Below are positions 1-9,141 of a DNA stretch of 46,447 nucleotides, piece after piece. The stretch covers positions 1-46,447 of the forward strand of contig JAGXIF010000027.1 in assembly GCA_024635755.1 (NCBI GenBank). The letters run 5' to 3'. The translations under genes were made by a program, and so were the position numbers. Numbering within the stretch: the stretch's first letter is position 1; the number at the start of each line of letters is the position of its first letter. The stretch is from Halothiobacillus sp. Lineage in GTDB: Bacteria > Pseudomonadota > Gammaproteobacteria > Halothiobacillales > Halothiobacillaceae. Below the pieces are notes generated by a model. That model did no database searches and was not told the DNA's origin. It worked only from the letters and a program-made list of their open reading frames with translations.

Positions 1-1315
1 TGATGATCTCGTCGTCGCGCGCGGCCCAGGCCACCATCTGCAGCATGTAGTCGGGGTCGTTGTACGCCCACATCGACAGGGCGCGGGCCGACTGGCAGGT
101 GGGGTTGTTGCCCTGGCCCACGCCCAGCGGTTGACCCAGCACGCAGAGCACGCCCTCCAACAGGCGGGTGCGCGGCGGGACGGTCTCGCCGAAGGAGATC
201 GCGAGGCGTTCGCGTGACCAGGCCGACAGTGGCAGGCTCAGCTGTCGCCAAATGGCCGGAGCCACCGGCGGCTGGTAGAGGATGCCGCGTTCGAGCATCA
301 GGGCCAGCCCGTAGATGGCCTGGGGCGTCTCTGGAAACACCGCCTGGTCGATCAGCGCGTGCACCAGCCCGCTGTAGCAGAGCAGGCAGTCCCGCCCGCT
401 CGACGACAGCCCCATGGCCTCCGACAGCGAATGATCGCCGTGGTCGGTCAGGTGACGAAGCAGGGCCGCGTGGTAGGGCGAGACCAGTCCGGTGTCGTGC
501 ATGGCGCGGGCGAAACCGGTCGCCTCGTTTTGCCGTGCGACTGCATCCATGCTTTCCAGCCGTTCCTTGTAGACCGGCACACCGGGATCTTCGCGGCAGG
601 CCTGGGTCGGGCCGAACAGGCTGCTGACTAGGCGGTCGGCACCCTGGCCGCTGCTGCCCAGGTCGATGTCCGGGCTCTCCTGGCAGATGGCGATCTGCGT
701 GATCATCTGCTTGACCGGCTCGGTCTGGATCGGCCGCTGCTGCAGGATCCGCCAAATCTCGTCGATCAACTGATCGATGATGTACTCGTAGCCGATCTGC
801 TCGGCCAAGTGGCCGAGCAGGGCGCGTGACAGCTGGGCGAGACGCCCTTGGGTCTCGCGCTCGGCCTCGCTGGGCGGCATGAACAATCGTTGCAGGTTGA
901 TCGCCAGCACCTGGGTCAGGTGATGGTGGGCATTCTCTGCCGACAGCGAAGGATGCGGGTAGGCACCCCGGGCCACTGCGAGCATGCGCAGGTCGCTCAG
1001 GGCCTCGATCACGACGGTGTCCGCGTCCGCGCTACCCAGCGCGTGGGCCGATAGCGACGCAATCAGGGTTTCGGGATGGGCCCAGTCCGAGCCGTTGAAG
1101 GTCCCGGCAGTCTCGATGGCCTGAGCGCGTGTCTCGATGGCGGCCGGGCCTCCTTCCTGGAGCAGGACCCGCTTGGCCCCGTCCAGCACCCGGCGCAGCC
1201 GCGTGGGCTTGGAGAATTCGGGTGCGGAATCGAGGGCCTCGATCCCTTCGTCGAGGCGTTGCAGGAGTCCGGGCAGCAGGGCCTCGGATGCTTGTTCGTC
1301 GACTTCGCTGCTCAC
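1..1315 (-). CDS. Conserved protein of unknown function, C-terminus cut by window edge
   Basis: The reading frame is open on the minus strand for about 438 codons from a GTG at 1315 to the window edge, so the C-terminus is missing. GAGGAG lies about 6 bases before the GTG and no better start is visible. The protein begins SSEVDEQASEALLPGLLQRL, has no signal peptide or clear membrane segment, and is largely helical. The visible end contains GQGNNPTCQSARALSMWA, a Cys-containing, conserved-looking motif that could be part of an active site. I do not recognise a named family. It lies 33 bases downstream of the ATP-grasp gene on the same strand, so the two are probably co-transcribed and functionally linked. 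Confidence 0.8.
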   Translation of the reverse strand, partial: MSSEVDEQASEALLPGLLQRLDEGIEALDSAPEFSKPTRLRRVLDGAKRVLLQEGGPAAIETRAQAIETAGTFNGSDWAHPETLIASLSAHALGSADADTVVIEALSDLRMLAVARGAYPHPSLSAENAHHHLTQVLAINLQRLFMPPSEAERETQGRLAQLSRALLGHLAEQIGYEYIIDQLIDEIWRILQQRPIQTEPVKQMITQIAICQESPDIDLGSSGQGADRLVSSLFGPTQACREDPGVPVYKERLESMDAVARQNEATGFARAMHDTGLVSPYHAALLRHLTDHGDHSLSEAMGLSSSGRDCLLCYSGLVHALIDQAVFPETPQAIYGLALMLERGILYQPPVAPAIWRQLSLPLSAWSRERLAISFGETVPPRTRLLEGVLCVLGQPLGVGQGNNPTCQSARALSMWAYNDPDYMLQMVAWAARDDEII

Positions 1316-1348
1316 GTAGGCTCCTCGTGCCCGGGGTATGGCGCGGGA

Positions 1349-2572
1349 TTATACATAGAAGTCCAGATCCTCCTGGCGCTTGAGCAGGTCGCGCATCTTG
1401 TGCGGATCGTCGCCGAAGAAGTAGATCAAGCCCCAGTGCGTGCCGAACGCCGTGCGCTTGGTGACGGTCTCTTCCTGCGGCGTGGTCAGTTCATGCGACT
1501 CGAAGTAGGGGTGGTCCTCGGTCTCGGCCGGCATCTCCAGCTTGCTGACCACGCGACGGCGCGGGTAGACACCGAAGCACCCGGCCACGCCCTTGGCATC
1601 GACGACTTCCTTGGGGAAGAACGCGGTGATCTCCTCCTCGGTGGTCTTGGGATCGAACGACAGGATCAGGCCCTGATAGGCGTTGAAGCCGTAGGCCCTT
1701 TCGAGGAGCTCGAACACCTTGAAGCCCGGCGGGCGATAGGCCACCTCGCCGAAGTACATCTCGCCATCGTTGGTGACGAAGTATTCCGGGTGGACGAAAC
1801 CGAACTCGATGTCGAAGGTCTTGATCAGCTTCTCGATCTGCGCGGTGATCTGGGCGCGGTACTTTTCCAGCTCCGGGGTGGCCGGCACGAACACCGAGTA
1901 GCCCAGCGTGACGTATTCCGAAATGTTGAGAAAGCGGATCTTGCCGTTGTGGATCCAGGCCTCGACCGCGAATTCCCAGCCATCGAGGTGGGACTCCATC
2001 AGCACCGGGAATTCCTCGTCCGGGATGGTGTCGACCTCGTCGGGCGTGCGGATGACGCGATGCCCCAGGCAGCCCGCCTTGTCGAAGGCCTTGAGGTGGA
2101 TCGGGTCGTTGGGATCGCCGTCGAGCTTGAGCAGGGTCTGGTTGACCCGCTTGAGAAAGCGCACAACGTCTTCCTTGTCATGGGCTTCCTCGAAGATGCC
2201 CACGCGGATGCCGCCGAGCTGGGCACGACGCTTCATCAGTGCCTTGTCACGCAGCAGCAGCGACTGGCCGAACAGCTTGGGCTTGTCCAGCAGCACGGAG
2301 TTGATCGCGCCGGCCCATTCGACCGTCTCCTCGTAGAGGGGGATGGCGACATCCACCTTCATCTCTTGCAGGGTATGGGCGATTTCCATGGAGCGGTCGT
2401 TCAGCCGCTCGAAGTTCCACGGCACGTAGGGGATGTCGTGCTTCTGGCAATATTCCTCGGCCCAGTCCGGGGCGACGACCACGTAGCGGCGATCGAATGT
2501 CTCGGCCGCCTCGACGGCGTTGAGGCTCCAGCCTAGGAGGGCGACATAGCCTTTTTCGGGATTTTTCTGCAT
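1349..2572 (-). CDS. ATP-grasp domain protein
   Basis: A 407-residue soluble protein. An N-terminal Rossmann-like part (YVALLGWSLNAVEAAETF, then a segment ending VDVAIPLYEETVEWAG) precedes an ATP-grasp fold. Visible features are KAFDKAGCLGHRVI (nucleotide-binding lobe), FPVLMESHLDGWEFAVEAW, and the metal-site region FGFVHPEYFVTNDGEMYFGEVAYRPPG. Known members join a carboxylate to an amine or thiol through an acyl phosphate; the substrate here cannot be read from sequence. AAGG lies about 9 bases before the ATG. It is followed closely by the unknown protein at the window edge, suggesting a two-gene unit. It could belong to the carboxylase-like or peptide-ligase-like branch; I cannot decide. 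Confidence 0.85.
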   Translation of the reverse strand: MQKNPEKGYVALLGWSLNAVEAAETFDRRYVVVAPDWAEEYCQKHDIPYVPWNFERLNDRSMEIAHTLQEMKVDVAIPLYEETVEWAGAINSVLLDKPKLFGQSLLLRDKALMKRRAQLGGIRVGIFEEAHDKEDVVRFLKRVNQTLLKLDGDPNDPIHLKAFDKAGCLGHRVIRTPDEVDTIPDEEFPVLMESHLDGWEFAVEAWIHNGKIRFLNISEYVTLGYSVFVPATPELEKYRAQITAQIEKLIKTFDIEFGFVHPEYFVTNDGEMYFGEVAYRPPGFKVFELLERAYGFNAYQGLILSFDPKTTEEEITAFFPKEVVDAKGVAGCFGVYPRRRVVSKLEMPAETEDHPYFESHELTTPQEETVTKRTAFGTHWGLIYFFGDDPHKMRDLLKRQEDLDFYV

Positions 2573-2818
2573 TAGGGGTTACCTTGATTCTTTCTGTGAG
2601 GGTCGCCGCGAGAAGCGGGCAATGCCGCGGGGGACCCGGGCGACCATCGGTGGTTCCGGGGGTGAGCATAGTCGCTCTTTCCGACGAGTGCAGACGCGCT
2701 GGCGCAGGCGGGGTGTGGTTGCCCGAGGTGGGGCGCCGCGAACCCGCGCGACGTGAAAATGGGGCATAGTGGCCTACCACGGTACACCCGAAACACCATC
2801 GGGCACAGGAGGACAGGC

Positions 2819-3760
2819 ATGCAGGCGAAACAGCCGGTAATCGGACTGGCACTGGGGAGCGGTGCGGCGCGGGGTTGGGCGCATATCGGCGTGATCCGCG
2901 CACTGGAGGAGGCCGGGATTCGCCCGCAGATGGTGACCGGCAGTTCCATCGGCGCGATGGTGGGCGCCGGTTACGCCAGCGATTCGCTCGACGAATTCGA
3001 GGAATGGGCACGTGGCATCACCTCCTGGGACGTGATGCGGCTGCTCGACGTCCGCTTCAGTGGTGGCCTGATCGAGGGCGACAGTCTGATGCAGTCGCTG
3101 GCCAAGCTGATGCGCTCGAAGGACATCGAAAACCTGTCTCTGCCATTTGCCGCCGTGGCCACCGATCTGGAGGCCGGCCGGGAGGTCTGGCTGCGCGAAG
3201 GCAACCTTCTCGACGCGGTGCGGGCCTCGATCGCCGTGCCGGGTCTCATGTCGCCGGTACGCCACAACGGGCGATGGCTGGTCGATGGCGGCTTGACCGA
3301 CCCGGTGCCGATCTCGCTGTGCCGGGCACTGGGTGCCGATGTGGTGATCGCGGTCAATCTCAACAGTGACCTGATCGGGCGCCACCTGCGCAGTATCGAG
3401 GGCGCGGCACGTCACGACACCGATGGCGAGAACGGACTGCGCCAGTGGTTCGGGAGCGTCGACGAACGCCTTCTCAACGGCCGTATTGGCAAGTGGCTGG
3501 GCGAGCACGTGACAGGTGAGGAAGTGCCGGGAATGCTCGACGTCATGGCCGGTTCGCTGGACATCATGCAGGACCGGATCACCCGCAGTCGGATGGCGGG
3601 CGACCCGCCGGAGGTGCTGATTTCGCCGAAACTGTCCCGGGTCGGGTTGCTCGAGTTCGAGCGTGCCGAGGAAAGCATCCGGGCCGGTTACGAGGCCACT
3701 CGCAAGGCCATCGCCGATTCCGAGCTGATCACCGAGGTCGGCGACAAAAACCGGCCGTGA
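2819..3760 (+). CDS. rssA: Patatin-like phospholipase, RssA type
   Basis: A 313-residue serine hydrolase of the bacterial patatin family. The start is the ATG at 2819, preceded by CAGGAGG; the upstream in-frame ATG at 2753 lacks a ribosome-binding site. The oxyanion-hole loop GSGAARG is at residues 13-19, the nucleophile elbow GSSIG at 41-45 (Ser43), and the catalytic Asp in the DGG motif at about residue 156, so the Ser-Asp dyad is intact. Family members hydrolyse phospholipids or acyl esters in the cytoplasm; E. coli RssA is the usual namesake. It is divergent from the ATP-grasp gene, with 247 bases between them. The C-terminal 100 residues are less conserved and helical. Confidence 0.88.
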   Translation: MQAKQPVIGLALGSGAARGWAHIGVIRALEEAGIRPQMVTGSSIGAMVGAGYASDSLDEFEEWARGITSWDVMRLLDVRFSGGLIEGDSLMQSLAKLMRSKDIENLSLPFAAVATDLEAGREVWLREGNLLDAVRASIAVPGLMSPVRHNGRWLVDGGLTDPVPISLCRALGADVVIAVNLNSDLIGRHLRSIEGAARHDTDGENGLRQWFGSVDERLLNGRIGKWLGEHVTGEEVPGMLDVMAGSLDIMQDRITRSRMAGDPPEVLISPKLSRVGLLEFERAEESIRAGYEATRKAIADSELITEVGDKNRP

Positions 3761-3794
3761 TTTCCCGTTGGGGCGGTCAGTCTTCCAGCAACTC

Positions 3795-4773
3795 CTAGAA
3801 CCGGATTCTGCCCTCCGTGTCTCGCGTAAAGGCGGCCCAGGTGCCTCGATCGGGGTCGTCCAGATTTCCCTCGATCGGGATGCGAAAGGCAAACTGGTCT
3901 TTCGGCTGGTTCTCGAAGATTTCCATGAACGTGGAGACCGCCGACTCCCACAGGGCGTTGACCGGGTTTTGGTCGCCCTAGCGCAGGTCGACCACTGAAA
4001 CGTCGGTGCCCACTGCCTTGAGGTAACCGGTCAGGCGCCCGTCCGCTGCCGCTCCCGAAGTCGACCGCGGCAGCAGCCTTGGTGTGGTCATTGAAAGCGG
4101 GTCGCGCCGCGTTTCGCATTTCAAGGTTAACGTCGAAATCGGGTATCGACGTGGATCACGTTCAGCTTGCCGTCGACCGTCAGCTCGCCACAACCGATCG
4201 ACTGACCTTTGATGCTCAAATCGGAGGGCAGGGCGGGATCATCTTTCTCCACGTTGCGCAGATTCGTCACCCGCGCGTCGATTTCATCGATATATAGGTG
4301 GATATTCGGCTCGGTGCTGTAATCGATGTACGCCACCCGACCGCCATGCAATGCAAGTCGGTTGATGTCGAACGGCGACCAGGCGTTCACCAAGTGTTCC
4401 CAGTTTGCGCCTTGGCCGTGCTGGCGCTTGGAGAAATTCAGATCGGCCTCGTGGATGTCGATTTCGGTGACGACCGCGCCGTTGAGCAGGGCGCCCCATT
4501 CCACCGACAGGTCGATGGTTTCCGCGGCGACGAAGGGCTCGTTCCGATCGCCCCGGTGCGTATGGATCTCCACAGGCCGTGAATGACATAGGCGCCGCGC
4601 CACAGATGACTGTCCACGTCCTATATCGATCCGCCGTAGCCGTCGAGGGCAGCAATCTGAGTATTGAGGTAGTCGGTGACCCAATAGGGCAGATATAGGC
4701 GCCCCGCGACGAGCAGGACCGCGATGATCGCGATCAGGCTCAAGGCCACGATTCTTGTCTTGATGCCCTTCAT
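3795..4773 (-). pseudogene. Decayed DUF748/AsmA-like protein
   Basis: A good start (GGAGGA, then ATG at 4773) opens a protein with an N-terminal membrane anchor (MKGIKTRIVALSLIAIIAVL) and continues to DGYGGSI, where an in-frame TAG (4621-4623) interrupts it. Homologous sequence resumes in another frame (EPFVAAETIDLSVEWGALL, then NINRLALHGGRVAYIDY-like text), stops near 4127, and resumes in a third frame (ADGRLTGYLKAVGTDVSV). It passes a TAG at 3978-3980 and continues as FAFRIPIEGNLDDPDRGTW to another TAG at 3795-3797. The order of pieces matches DUF748 proteins, envelope-spanning AsmA-like proteins of over 300 residues. At least two frameshifts and two internal stops mean it cannot make the full protein. 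Confidence 0.75.
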
Positions 4774-4936
4774 GGGATTCCTCCCGGGGTATGGACCGGG
4801 GGTGCGCATCAACTGGCCTTGCGCCCTCGTCGGCCGCCGAGTGGGGCAGGAGGGCCCGAGGTCTCGGTTCGCCTCCACGAGGCTTAGCCTTTCCGGCAGG
4901 TGCTTACAGGAAGGGGTTCTCCAAGCGAGGGGAGGA

Positions 4937-5488
4937 TTACCAGACCAGGTCGTCCGGCACGGTGAAGTCGGCATAGGCCGAATCACGGGTTTCCCCACCC
5001 TCGGGCAGGGCGATCAGATGGGTCGGGTCGCGCTGGGCGACCTTTTCGGCGGTCTGTGCGGAGATGACGTAATAACGCTTTTCCCAGGTGGCCAGGCGCA
5101 GCCTGCGGGTAGCCAGGCCCCGACGCAGCCGTGGATCGACCGGGATGCTGAGTACCACCCCGCGGTCGACGAAGTGGTACGGCTCGCCATCGCGCGGGAG
5201 CTTCTCGGCGTGATCGAGGATCAACTGCCGGATCTCGCCCTGCCGGGCCCGCCGGACTTCCGCCTCGCGCTGGCGCGCCCCGGCCTCTCGGTTGCGGGCC
5301 TGTTCTCGCGCCAGTTTCTCGGCGGCCGCCTTCTTCGCCGCCTCGATCTCCGCGTTCGGTTTGGTGTTGGCGTCTTGGTCGTGGCGGTTGACGCGCCCCC
5401 AGGCGGACTTCTTTTTCTTGGGGGGCTTGCCGCCCTTTTTTGCCAGTCCGGCCTGGAAAAGCTGGTCCTGAAGAGATCCCTTGCTCAT
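4937..5488 (-). CDS. DUF2058 family protein (YaiL-like)
   Basis: A 183-residue soluble protein starting at the ATG at 5488 (MSKGSLQDQLFQAGL), the conserved N-terminus of the DUF2058/YaiL family. A lysine-rich stretch (GGKPPKKKKSAWGR, about residues 19-32) and a charged, probably coiled-coil segment (about 45-95) lead to the compact C-terminal domain, with YHFVDRGVVLSIPVDP and RYYVISAQTAEKV. Length and order match the family, whose members are described as nucleoprotein- or polysome-associated but have no firm function. The gene is flanked on both sides by pseudogenes on the same strand yet is itself intact. Confidence 0.85.
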   Translation of the reverse strand: MSKGSLQDQLFQAGLAKKGGKPPKKKKSAWGRVNRHDQDANTKPNAEIEAAKKAAAEKLAREQARNREAGARQREAEVRRARQGEIRQLILDHAEKLPRDGEPYHFVDRGVVLSIPVDPRLRRGLATRRLRLATWEKRYYVISAQTAEKVAQRDPTHLIALPEGGETRDSAYADFTVPDDLVW

Positions 5489-5555
5489 GGTCGTGATGCA
5501 ATGCCGATTTGTGTGATGGAGCCGCAGTCTACCAGCAAGGTCCCTCACCGACGGC

Positions 5556-6633
5556 CTACGAAGGCAGGGTGTTCTCCTTGCCCAGACTGGTGAAGTCGGC
5601 GAGGCATTCGAGCGGGTCCATCTGTGCGCTCTTTTTGTGCTGGTGACGATGCATGCGATGGATGATGTCGGCCAGGGTGCGGACGGCGCGCTCGATGTAG
5701 GGGCCCTTGTTGAGCATGACGCATTCGGCGCGTTCGGCCATCGCCGCGTCGGTCAGTTCCGGTCGCGATATCGACCCGGTCTTGGCCAGGACTTCCAGGA
5801 CCTGGGTCGCCCATATGACGGGGACATGGGCGGCCTCGGTGAGCCAGAGCAGGGTTTCCTGCGCCTCGATCATCCGTTCGGGGCCCAGCTCCACGGCAAG
5901 GTCGCCGCGCGCAATCATGATGCCCAGCGGGCGCTGGTCCAGCGCCGCGAGCATGATCTCGGGCAGGTTTGCCACGGCGCGGCGTGTTTCTATCTTGGCG
6001 ACTATCGGCATGCGCATCGCCCCGCGGGTGTCGAGTTCGGTCATCAGGGCACGCATGTCGTCGCCGGATTCGACGAAGGAAAACCCACCATGTCGGCGTG
6101 TCGCACGACGAAGTCGAGATCGGCCAGATCCTTGTCGCTCAGCGGCGGGAGATCCAGTGGGGTGTCGGGGAAATTGAGTCCCTTGTCCGGCTTGATCGTC
6201 TTGCCCTGCGGGCCGGCGTGCTCGATGCGCAACAGGGCGCCGTCCGTCTGCAGGTCGATCACCCGGGCGCCGATCTTGCCGTCGTCGATCCACACGGAGT
6301 CACCGACGGCCAGGCGCAGCAACACCCGTGGTTCGGCGCATGCGACACGGGCGGGCTCGAGCACCTGCCCGTCGGGGTCCAGGCGAGCCGACTCGCCCGG
6401 CTGCCCATTGGTGGTCAATCGAAGCAGGTCGCCCTCGAAGACACGGATCTTGACCGGACGGGTATCGAATCCTTGCGCGACGAATGTCTCACCGTTCTCC
6501 GGCTCGGGTCGTCGATTTGCCGGGTCAGCCATTCGGAGGCACGGCGCCGTACCCGCTCGGGCAGCGAGGTCATTTCCTCGAGAAGCCAGTCCACGGAGGA
6601 ATCTGGGGCAGGGATAGGGTTGCCGATGTTCAT
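5556..6633 (-). pseudogene. Decayed pyruvate kinase
   Basis: Three pieces of one pyruvate-kinase-like protein lie in order but in different frames. An N-terminal piece (MNIGNPIPAPDSSVDWLLEE, from 6633) shifts frame near 6500-6520. A B-domain piece (PVKIRVFEGDLLRLT, then VGDSVWIDDGKIGARVI) shifts frame near 6078-6086, inside the phrase HADMVGF/SFVESGDDM. The last piece carries IVAKIETRRAVANLPEI, MIARGDLAVELGPERM and the WATQVLE helix, and ends at 5556. The first beta-alpha units of the catalytic barrel, expected between pieces one and two, are missing, so there is also an internal deletion. It cannot be functional; another pyruvate kinase gene elsewhere would be expected. Confidence 0.8.
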
Positions 6634-6720
6634 GGGGTGCTCGCTCGTGATTGAGTCCCATCGATATCAGTTTAATGTGGCCATTGCGTTGCGCGCCTCG
6701 TCGCGGCTGGTCAGGTAAAA

Positions 6721-6749
6721 CTGTTGGATGGCCGGGAAAGTGCTATGAT
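6721..6749 (+). promoter_or_regulatory. Putative sigma-70 promoter of rhlE
   Basis: CTGTTG (6721-6726) and TATGAT (6744-6749) are separated by 17 bases upstream of rhlE. The -10 is good and the -35 weak. A start here gives a leader of about 160 bases, common for cold-responsive RNA helicase genes. Assignment is by inspection only. Confidence 0.45.
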
Positions 6750-6915
6750 GCGCACCTTCGGTACTGACCAGTCCTGTCCGAATCCCCATCTCGACAGTTC
6801 GCCTTTTTTCGTGGCGGGCTGCTCTCATCTGCGTTTTCCTTGCTGACTGGCGTTCGATTTTGCCCTTGTGCGAAATGTGTGACGGAAAACGCCATTCCTA
6901 GGAAAATCATCGATT

Positions 6916-8280
6916 ATGTTGTTTTCAGAACTGGGCCTTCGCCCGGAACTCCAGCGCGCCATTGAAGAGCGTGGCTACACCGAACCCACCCCCATCCAGG
7001 CCCAGGCCATCCCCGCCGTACTCTCCGGCAAGGACCTGCTCGCCGCGGCGCAGACCGGTACCGGCAAGACCGCCGGCTTTACCCTGCCACTGCTCGAGCG
7101 CCTGATGGAGACGCATCCGGAAGGTGGCCAGAAGGGCGGCAAGCGTCCTATCCGGACGCTGATTCTCACCCCCACCCGTGAACTGGCCGCGCAGGTCGAA
7201 CAGAGCGTGCTCGACTACGGTCACCACCTGCCGCTCAAGTCCATGGTGATGTTCGGCGGGGTGGGCATCAATCCGCAGATCGACAAACTCAAGAAGGGCG
7301 TCGACATCCTGGTCGCTACACCGGGTCGTCTGCTGGATCACCAGAGCCAGGGCACCGTCGACCTGTCGCAGGTCGAGATCCTGGTGCTGGACGAAGCCGA
7401 CCGCATGCTCGACATGGGCTTCATCCACGACATCAAGAAGATCCTTAAGATCGTGCCGGAAAAACGCCAGAACCTGCTGTTCTCGGCCACCTTCTCCGAC
7501 GAGATCCGCACCCTGGCCGGCAAGCTGCTCGACAGCCCGGCCGAGATCTCCGTCACGCCACGGAACACCACGGTCGAGGCGGTGAGCCAGTCGGTCTACC
7601 AGGTCGACCGCGACAAGAAGCGCGAGCTGCTTGCCGAGCTGATGATCGACCAGGATTGGCAACAGGTGCTGGTGTTTACCCGCACCAAGCACGGCGCCAA
7701 CCGCCTGGCCGAATACCTGTCCAAGCGCGATATCCCCGCGATGGCCATCCACGGCAACAAGAGCCAGACGGCCCGCACCAAGGCGTTGGAATCGTTCAAG
7801 AACGGCACCATCCGCGTGCTGGTGGCCACCGACATTGCCGCCCGCGGTATCGACATTGCTCACTTGCCGTACGTGGTCAACTTCGAACTGCCCAACGTCG
7901 CCGAGGACTACGTCCACCGCATCGGCCGTACCGGCCGAGCGGGCGAATCCGGCGAGGCCATATCGCTGGTCTGCGTCGACGAGCACAAGCTGTTGGCCGA
8001 CATCGAGCGCCTGACCAAGCAGAAGCTCACGCGTCACGTCGTGCCCGGCTTCGAGCCGGACCCGAACGCCAAGCCCGAGCCGATCCCCAACGGCCGTAAC
8101 AACGCCGGTGGCGGTCGCCGCGGTGGCGGGGGGCGTCCCGGTGGCGGCCAGGGTGGTCCGCGTGGCCGTGGCGGTCCAGGCGGCCAAGGACGCGGCCCCG
8201 GTGGTGGCGGTCGTGGCCCGGGCGGTCGTCCCGGTGGCCGTGGTGGACGCGGTGGCGGTGGTCGCAGCGGCAACCGCTAA
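6916..8280 (+). CDS. rhlE: DEAD-box ATP-dependent RNA helicase, RhlE type
   Basis: A 454-residue cytoplasmic RNA helicase that remodels RNA duplexes and ribonucleoproteins during ribosome assembly or RNA decay. All motifs are present: Q motif (FSELGL...PTPIQ, residues 3-28), Walker A AQTGTGKT (45-52), PTRELA, DEAD (159-162), SAT (190-192), ARGIDI and [10 protein letters not shown] (from about 334). After residue 390 the tail is an RGG-rich low-complexity segment ([18 protein letters not shown] repeats), a typical flexible RNA-binding extension. The start fits the conserved N-terminus of RhlE proteins. A strong terminator follows about 45 bases after the stop, so it is probably monocistronic. 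Confidence 0.95.
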   Translation: MLFSELGLRPELQRAIEERGYTEPTPIQAQAIPAVLSGKDLLAAAQTGTGKTAGFTLPLLERLMETHPEGGQKGGKRPIRTLILTPTRELAAQVEQSVLDYGHHLPLKSMVMFGGVGINPQIDKLKKGVDILVATPGRLLDHQSQGTVDLSQVEILVLDEADRMLDMGFIHDIKKILKIVPEKRQNLLFSATFSDEIRTLAGKLLDSPAEISVTPRNTTVEAVSQSVYQVDRDKKRELLAELMIDQDWQQVLVFTRTKHGANRLAEYLSKRDIPAMAIHGNKSQTARTKALESFKNGTIRVLVATDIAARGIDIAHLPYVVNFELPNVAEDYVHRIGRTGRAGESGEAISLVCVDEHKLLADIERLTKQKLTRHVVPGFEPDPNAKPEPIPNGRNNAGGGRRGGGGRPGGGQGGPRGRGGPGGQGRGPGGGGRGPGGRPGGRGGRGGGGRSGNR

Positions 8281-8323
8281 GCACTAACCGTTTCGGCTTA
8301 GGCCGACCGCACCCAGAATAAAG

Positions 8324-8350
8324 ACGCCCGGCCATGTGCCGGGCGTTTTT
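8324..8350 (+). terminator. Rho-independent terminator of rhlE
   Basis: A 9-bp GC-rich stem (ACGCCCGGC / GCCGGGCGT) with a 5-base loop, followed by TTTTTGTTT, 44 bases after the rhlE stop. Confidence 0.9.
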
Positions 8351-8374
8351 GTTTCGGCTGGCGTACCTTCTTAT

Positions 8375-8525
8375 GAGAAAACGCGCTGACTGCGGAGTCG
8401 AGGGTGTCGCGCATGTCCGGGGCGTCGGTGATCGGACGGACCAGCGTCATGGAGCGGGCGTCGCGCGGGTCGACGCCCTTGGCGATCAGGGTGCGTGCGT
8501 AGACCAGCGGGCGGATGGATACGCC
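8375..8525 (-). pseudogene. Orphan 3' fragment of cbbQ (copy A)
   Basis: On the minus strand this stretch reads GVSIRPLVYARTLIAKGV, then [20 protein letters not shown]. It is collinear with the C-terminal 50 residues of the intact CbbQ encoded at 20443-21249 ([18 protein letters not shown], then [20 protein letters not shown]). By eye the core 62 bases differ from the intact gene at about six positions. The rest of the gene is absent and the native stop is lost. It lies directly beyond the rhlE terminator and cannot encode an AAA+ protein. It may be a recombination scar from a former second cbbQ/norQ-type gene. Confidence 0.8.
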
Positions 8526-8595
8526 TCGTTGCGCCCGTGAGCGTTCTTTAGGGTGTGAGGCGCGGTGGCTTCTGAAAGGCGGGTATGCTTGCCCC

Positions 8596-8949
8596 ATGCT
8601 TCGCCGTCTCTACAACATCCTGACCGTGGTCGCGCTGGTGTTCTTCGCCGGCCTGGCGGTGCTCGTGGCGCCGACGTTCTTTGACCCTCAGTTCGAGATC
8701 CGGAATCAATCGGAACAGTCTGTTTCTGTCGTGGCGGAGTGGCGCGACGATGAGAGGGTATTCCGGGATATCGAACCGGCCTCGACGCTCGAGTTCAGCG
8801 TGGAGGACGAGGCGGGGATGGCATTCCGTGTCCGCTATCCGGATGGGAGGGAGGACGAGTCCGAGCCCATCTATTTCTCCAGAGGAATCACGGTGATTGC
8901 GACGATCACCGATGCCGGTATCCAGGTGCGCTACGACCATGAGATCTAG
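8596..8949 (+). CDS. Small membrane-anchored protein of unknown function
   Basis: A 117-residue protein with the ATG at 8596. After MLRRLYN comes one hydrophobic segment (about residues 8-28, ILTVVALVFFAGLAVLVAP), then a short soluble domain of alternating strands (FEIRNQSEQSVSVVAEWRDD, later VIATITDAGIQVRY) that looks like a single beta-sandwich facing the periplasm. No family recognised and no catalytic motif is visible. A weak AAAGG lies about 16 bases before the start. The gene sits between two orphan cbbQ fragments, so it may have arrived or been trapped during the rearrangement there. Confidence 0.65.
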   Translation: MLRRLYNILTVVALVFFAGLAVLVAPTFFDPQFEIRNQSEQSVSVVAEWRDDERVFRDIEPASTLEFSVEDEAGMAFRVRYPDGREDESEPIYFSRGITVIATITDAGIQVRYDHEI

Positions 8950-8979
8950 CGAGTGCGATAGCGACACAAGGGAAAAGCA

Positions 8980-9022
8980 AAACGCCCAGCCGATTGAACT
9001 GACCCCCAAAAGTTGGGCGTTT
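8980..9022. terminator. Hairpin terminator carrying an IS3-type end in its loop
   Basis: AAACGCCCA (8980-8988) pairs with TGGGCGTTT (9014-9022). The 25-base loop contains AACTGACCCCCAAAAGTTGG, which resembles a terminal repeat of IS150-like IS3-family elements. It follows the small membrane protein and also lies beyond the end of the opposing solute-binding gene, so it may act in both directions. Confidence 0.6.
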
Positions 9023-9070
9023 GTCGTTCCGGCTGTCGTGCTTCGTCAGGAGATGAGTCGCGCGGCCCGC

Positions 9071-9141
9071 CGAGTCGAGGGTGTCGCGCATGTCCGGGTC
9101 GTCGGTGATCGGACGTACCACGTTCATGGAGCAGACGGCGC
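9071..9141 (-). pseudogene. Orphan 3' fragment of cbbQ (copy B)
   Basis: On the minus strand this shorter fragment encodes [17 protein letters not shown], again the C-terminal segment of CbbQ. Its DNA is closely similar to copy A at 8375-8525 and to the intact gene. It overlaps the last codons and the stop codon of the solute-binding gene ending at 9124, which reads the fragment in a different frame. Confidence 0.75.

Noticed and set aside
1076..2536. Long plus-strand open frame of 486 codons
   Set aside because: It is antisense to the 5' part of the edge gene and to the ATP-grasp gene, which have good ribosome-binding sites and recognisable domains; its own translation is low-complexity.
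8096..8275. GGC/CGT-rich tract at the rhlE 3' end as a DNA repeat or CRISPR-like array
   Set aside because: It is the coding sequence of the RGG tail, with irregular unit size and no spacers.
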